DNA of 9,518 bases from JAHFOW01 sp964370795 (GTDB lineage Bacteria > Planctomycetota > Brocadiia > Brocadiales > Brocadiaceae), in contig CAYJME010000126.1 in assembly GCA_964370795.1 (NCBI GenBank), positions 1-9,518 of the forward strand. The letters run 5' to 3'. Numbering within the stretch: position 1 is the first letter of the stretch; each line of letters opens with the position of its first letter. Both the position numbers and the translations under genes were made by a program. The notes under the pieces were generated by a model, which searched no databases, was not told the DNA's origin, and saw only the letters and a list, made by a program, of their open reading frames with translations. Shown here piece after piece: positions 6,784-9,518 of the stretch.

Positions 6784-6800
6784 ATTCTTCATTGAAGAAT
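6784..6800. promoter_or_regulatory. 17-nt dyad, candidate operator in the divergent region
   Basis: ATTCTTC (6784-6790) and GAAGAAT (6794-6800) are perfect 7-nt inverted arms around ATT. The dyad lies between the divergent FmdE-like and mqnA genes, and its right arm overlaps the -35 box of the candidate mqnA promoter. A dimeric repressor bound here could block mqnA transcription and possibly affect both genes. No regulator gene lies next to it. Confidence 0.5.
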
Positions 6801-6820
6801 AAACGAAACTCATTTAGAAT
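6792..6820 (+). promoter_or_regulatory. Candidate promoter of the mqnA-mqnC operon
   Basis: TTGAAG (6792-6797) and TAGAAT (6815-6820) are separated by exactly 17 nt, matching sigma-70-type boxes at 4 of 6 and 5 of 6 positions. The transcript would begin near 6827. This supports a mqnA start downstream (6882, or 6837) rather than the in-frame TTG at 6792, which would lie inside the promoter. Confidence 0.5.
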
Positions 6821-6881
6821 TGACCTTTTAAAATTAATGTCCAATAGTTTATACGAGAAAGATTATTTAGGCAAGCGTATT

Positions 6882-7676
6882 ATGTCAAAGAAACTCAGGA
6901 TGGGCGTTGTTCCTTACATGAACGCCAAGCCATTGATTTATGGGCTGAATCAACATGCGGACTCCCTTGAATTGACGTTTGAAGTGCCGTCACTTTTGCC
7001 GAATATGTTGAACAACAACCAGATTGACGTCGCCCTTATCCCTTCCATTGAATACTTTAGAAATGGCAACTATGCAATCATTCCCGATATTTCAATTTCT
7101 GCAATCGGGACGGTTGAGAGCGTAAAGATATTTTCTAAAGTCCCGTTGCATGCTATCCACACCGTTGCGTTAGACAAAAGCTCCCTGACCTCCTGCGCCC
7201 TTACCAGGATTATTTTAAAGGAACAGTATCACCTTACGCCCCGGTATACATCGTGGAATAAACACGATGATATTTCACAGGCAGATACCGATGCAGTCCT
7301 GATCATCGGGGATAATGCAATGAAGGTTGCCGATAATGGATACTTTACCCTGGATTTGGGTCAGGCGTGGTTTGAATATACGGGGCTTCCCTTCGTCTTT
7401 GCAGTCTGGGTTGTGAAACGCGGCTGTCACATATCAGGCATTAATGCGTTATTAAAGAACGCCAGGGATACCGGCATGCGGTCGGTTGAGACCATTGCGG
7501 TTGCTGAATCTCAGCGACTTCAGCTTCCCCGTGAGAGGTGTTTTTATTATCTTACAAAATCAATTCGCTATCATTTAGGTGAGGATGAGATAAAGGGGTT
7601 GCAGACGTTTTATCATCATGCAACATCTCTGGGGCTGGCCCCGAAGGGGGCGGAGGTTGTTTTTAATGAACCGTAA
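6882..7676 (+). CDS. mqnA: Chorismate dehydratase MqnA (futalosine menaquinone pathway)
   Basis: 264 aa. MqnA removes water from chorismate to give 3-[(1-carboxyvinyl)oxy]benzoate, the first committed step of the futalosine route to menaquinone, in the cytoplasm. Visible family features are the N-terminal GVVPYMNAKPLIYGL (8-22), DVALIPSIEY (49-58), GTVESVKIFSK (76-86), the DAVLIIGDNAM stretch (137-147) and DLGQAWFEYTGLPFVFAVWV (158-177), consistent with the two-lobed periplasmic-binding-protein-like fold of this enzyme. The frame stays open upstream to a TTG at 6792, with another ATG at 6837. The ATG at 6882 gives the usual family N-terminus, a few residues before GVVPY, though its SD (AGGCAAG) is weak. 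The downstream mqnC gene overlaps its last 11 nt. The remaining pathway genes (mqnB, mqnD, mqnE) are not in this window. Confidence 0.93.
   Translation: MSKKLRMGVVPYMNAKPLIYGLNQHADSLELTFEVPSLLPNMLNNNQIDVALIPSIEYFRNGNYAIIPDISISAIGTVESVKIFSKVPLHAIHTVALDKSSLTSCALTRIILKEQYHLTPRYTSWNKHDDISQADTDAVLIIGDNAMKVADNGYFTLDLGQAWFEYTGLPFVFAVWVVKRGCHISGINALLKNARDTGMRSVETIAVAESQRLQLPRERCFYYLTKSIRYHLGEDEIKGLQTFYHHATSLGLAPKGAEVVFNEP
7652..7656 (+). promoter_or_regulatory. Shine-Dalgarno that fixes the mqnC start
   Basis: GGAGG, within the end of mqnA, lies 9 nt before the ATG at 7666. It selects that ATG over the in-frame ATG at 7618, which would add 16 Arg/Trp-rich residues encoded out of frame within mqnA. 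Confidence 0.75.
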
Positions 7677-8772
7677 TACATCTGTTTTATCAACCGAAAT
7701 TGAGGACATCCTTGAAAAACCACTGCATAATCAAAGAATTTCATCACAAGAGTGTCTTAAATTGTTTTCTGTAAAGGATATTACCGTCCTCGGCATGGCA
7801 GCCGATGAGATGTGCAGAAAAAAACATCCGGAAGATTACCGGACGTATATTATAGATAGAAACATTAATTACACAAATATTTGCACGTCGGGCTGTAAGT
7901 TCTGCGCCTTCTATAAAGACGTTAAGCACAGCGATGGATACATCATTTCAAAAAACATATTATTTAAAAAGATAGAAGAAACGATTGCGTTGGGCGGCCG
8001 GCAGATACTCATGCAGGGCGGACTGCATCCCGCATTAAAATTGGATTTTTATGAGGATTTATTACAGTCCGTTAAGGCAAGATTTAACGTCCATATTCAT
8101 GCCTTTTCACCCCCGGAAATCATGCATTTTTCAAAACTGAATGGTATCCACATTTGTGACGTTATTAAACGGCTTAAAGAGGCTGGACTTGATTCAATTC
8201 CTGGCGGCGGCGCTGAAATCCTGGTAGACCGGTGCAGGAATCTCCTAAGTCCCAACAAATGCAGCGCACAGGAGTGGCTCGATGTCATGCGTGAGGCGCA
8301 TAGACTTGGCATGCGTACAACGGCAACCATGATGTTTGGACATGTTGAAACGGTAGCAGAGCGTATCGAACACCTCGAAAAAATACGTCAACTACAGGAC
8401 GAGACAGGCGGTTTCACCGCCTTTATTGCGTGGACGTTTCAGCCGAAAAATACCCAATTAGATACTGGTGACTCTCCAACCCACGAAGAGATGGGATTCT
8501 TGGGGAGTTACGATTATCTGAAGACCCTTGCCATTGCGCGGCTCTTTTTAGACAATGTTGCGAATATACAGGCGTCGTGGGTCACGCAGGGCGCAAAAAT
8601 CGCTCAGCTTTCCTTAAAATTCGGCGCTAACGACATGGGCAGCACCATGATTGAGGAAAACGTGGTCAAGGCGGCAGGGGTAAGCTACCGGATGAGCAGG
8701 GAAGAAATAGAATTCCTTATCCAAGACGTGGGGTACAGGCCAATGCAGAGGGATTTGTATTATCGTGTATAA
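7666..8772 (+). CDS. mqnC: Radical SAM cyclic dehypoxanthinyl futalosine synthase MqnC
   Basis: 368 aa. MqnC is a radical SAM enzyme that cyclises dehypoxanthine futalosine to its cyclic form in menaquinone synthesis. The CxxxCxxC iron-sulfur motif is C73TSGC77KFC80, preceded by RNINYTNIC. MQGGLHP (116-122), SIPGGGAEILVDR (177-189), the TTATMMFGHVETVAERIEHL stretch (218-237), LQDETGGFTAFIAWTFQPKN (243-262) and a C-terminal YRMSREEIEFLIQDVGYRP segment are all typical of MqnC. The related MqnE, also a radical SAM enzyme of this pathway, is the main alternative; SIPGGGAEIL and AFIAWTFQP favour MqnC. The length is normal for the family. It overlaps mqnA by 11 nt with a good SD, so the two are translationally linked, and its stop TAA shares its last A with the next gene's ATG. 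Confidence 0.94.
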   Translation: MNRNTSVLSTEIEDILEKPLHNQRISSQECLKLFSVKDITVLGMAADEMCRKKHPEDYRTYIIDRNINYTNICTSGCKFCAFYKDVKHSDGYIISKNILFKKIEETIALGGRQILMQGGLHPALKLDFYEDLLQSVKARFNVHIHAFSPPEIMHFSKLNGIHICDVIKRLKEAGLDSIPGGGAEILVDRCRNLLSPNKCSAQEWLDVMREAHRLGMRTTATMMFGHVETVAERIEHLEKIRQLQDETGGFTAFIAWTFQPKNTQLDTGDSPTHEEMGFLGSYDYLKTLAIARLFLDNVANIQASWVTQGAKIAQLSLKFGANDMGSTMIEENVVKAAGVSYRMSREEIEFLIQDVGYRPMQRDLYYRV

Positions 8773-9518
8773 TGCCAAAAATCTTTGATAACATCGAAAA
8801 CCATTTAGTTCAGGGATTAAATAATACCCTTGAGTTGTCCTACAGGGGAGATTTCTGCGTTGGCTATTTCAACCTGAGAGGATGGAAACAAGTCGCAGTC
8901 CAGATCGATAACCTGAAAGGCGATGACGGTAATTGTTGCAGATTGCTTATTGGCATGCAAAAACCTCCCCTTGAAATCATACGTGAATATTTCTATAAAA
9001 CTGAACAAGGGATTATTGATAATCAAACTGCTTCAGCCATAAAGAAGAGATTGGCGCAGGAATTTAAGGACCAGTTAACCATAGGTATCCCCACAGAGGA
9101 AGACGAGATCGGCTTAAGGAGGTTATCGCAACAGATAAAAGATAAAAAGGTCGTTGTTAGACTTTTTTTAAAACACCCGTTACACGCCAAATTATATCTT
9201 TTATTCAGGGACGACAAGATTAGTCCCATTATCGGTTACTTAGGCAGTAGTAATTTAACCCTTGCCGGTCTGCTTCATCAGGGCGAATTAAATGTTGACG
9301 TTTTGGAACAGGATGCAGCATTAAAGCTAACAAAATGGTTTGAAGACAGATGGAATGACAGATGGTGCATCGAAATATCCGGAGAATTAGCAGAAATCAT
9401 TGATAATAGTTGGGCTGCCGACAGATTAGTTTCGCCTTATCACATCTATCTTAAAATTGCTTACCACTTATCCCGTGAAGCCCGTGCGGGCTTAACAGAA
9501 TTTAAAATCCCAAAGATT
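8772..9518 (+). CDS. PLD-type nuclease domain, N-terminal part of a probable SNF2-type helicase (cut by window end)
   Basis: An open frame of 249 codons runs from the ATG at 8772 to the window edge without a stop. The opening MPKIFDNIEN and FCVGYFNLRGW (28-38) match the usual start of large helicase proteins with an N-terminal phospholipase-D-like domain. The PLD motif is visible as H138xK140 (LHAKLYLLF), then GYLGSSNLT (155-163) and GELNVD (171-176), as in HKD nucleases where one motif per chain works as a dimer. The last residues, PYHIYLKIAYHLSREARAGL and TEFKIPKI, resemble the linker before the helicase ATPase domain, which should lie beyond the window. Such proteins are linked to DNA repair or phage defence in other genomes; that role is inference here. 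The ATG overlaps the mqnC stop by one base and has no good SD, implying translational coupling to a menaquinone enzyme, an unexpected partner. Confidence 0.85.
   Translation, partial: MPKIFDNIENHLVQGLNNTLELSYRGDFCVGYFNLRGWKQVAVQIDNLKGDDGNCCRLLIGMQKPPLEIIREYFYKTEQGIIDNQTASAIKKRLAQEFKDQLTIGIPTEEDEIGLRRLSQQIKDKKVVVRLFLKHPLHAKLYLLFRDDKISPIIGYLGSSNLTLAGLLHQGELNVDVLEQDAALKLTKWFEDRWNDRWCIEISGELAEIIDNSWAADRLVSPYHIYLKIAYHLSREARAGLTEFKIPKI

Noticed and set aside
6792..6881. N-terminal extension of MqnA from the TTG at 6792
   Set aside because: The TTG has no SD, lies inside the candidate -35 box and dyad, and the added 30 residues do not resemble the usual MqnA N-terminus.
7618..7665. N-terminal extension of MqnC from the ATG at 7618
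   Set aside because: The 16 extra residues are Arg/Trp-rich out-of-frame translation of mqnA, while the ATG at 7666 has GGAGG at the right distance.
8817..9229. Two minus-strand frames of about 68 codons
   Set aside because: They are antisense to the PLD-domain gene, whose plus-strand motifs are recognisable, and have no features of their own.

Overview
The window is a bacterial chromosome segment of moderate base composition carrying eight protein genes: seven complete and one cut by the right edge. The most likely source is a planctomycete, possibly an anammox (Brocadiales-type) bacterium. This is an inference from the gene mix: the futalosine menaquinone genes mqnA and mqnC, an exported FGE-like/TPR protein with zinc ribbons, a small exported metal-binding protein, and a PAS-GGDEF cyclase. 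No rRNA, tRNA or taxon-specific marker gene is present to settle it.

Left part (1-2890): a short leader with a perfect hairpin precedes valS (valyl-tRNA synthetase), which is followed by an intrinsic terminator. Middle part (2917-5224): a two-gene unit with a 4-nt gap encodes a probable lipoprotein (double zinc ribbon, TPR, FGE-sulfatase fold lacking the catalytic cysteine pair) and a PAS-GGDEF diguanylate cyclase with an intact GGEEF site and I-site. Next (5225-5975): an AT-rich regulatory stretch with a consensus -10 box leads to a small exported YHS/TRASH-like Cys/His-rich protein. Downstream of it lie a 9-nt tandem repeat and a perfect 15-bp terminator.

Right part (5995-9518): a minus-strand gene for an exported FmdE-like protein diverges from a plus-strand operon. 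The shared intergenic region holds a 17-nt dyad that overlaps the -35 box of the candidate mqn promoter. The operon is mqnA-mqnC, two enzymes of the futalosine route to menaquinone, translationally overlapped. A PLD-nuclease-domain protein follows, its ATG sharing one base with the mqnC stop. It matches the N-terminus of large SNF2-type helicases and runs off the window.

No CRISPR array, insertion sequence or complete new system is visible. The best leads are the PLD-helicase gene coupled to mqnC, the exported FmdE-like protein sharing a control region with the menaquinone operon, the lipoprotein/diguanylate cyclase pair, and the 9-nt repeat next to the terminator. Several gene starts were revised from the longest possible frame using ribosome-binding sites and family start positions (mqnA 6882, mqnC 7666, FmdE-like 6747).
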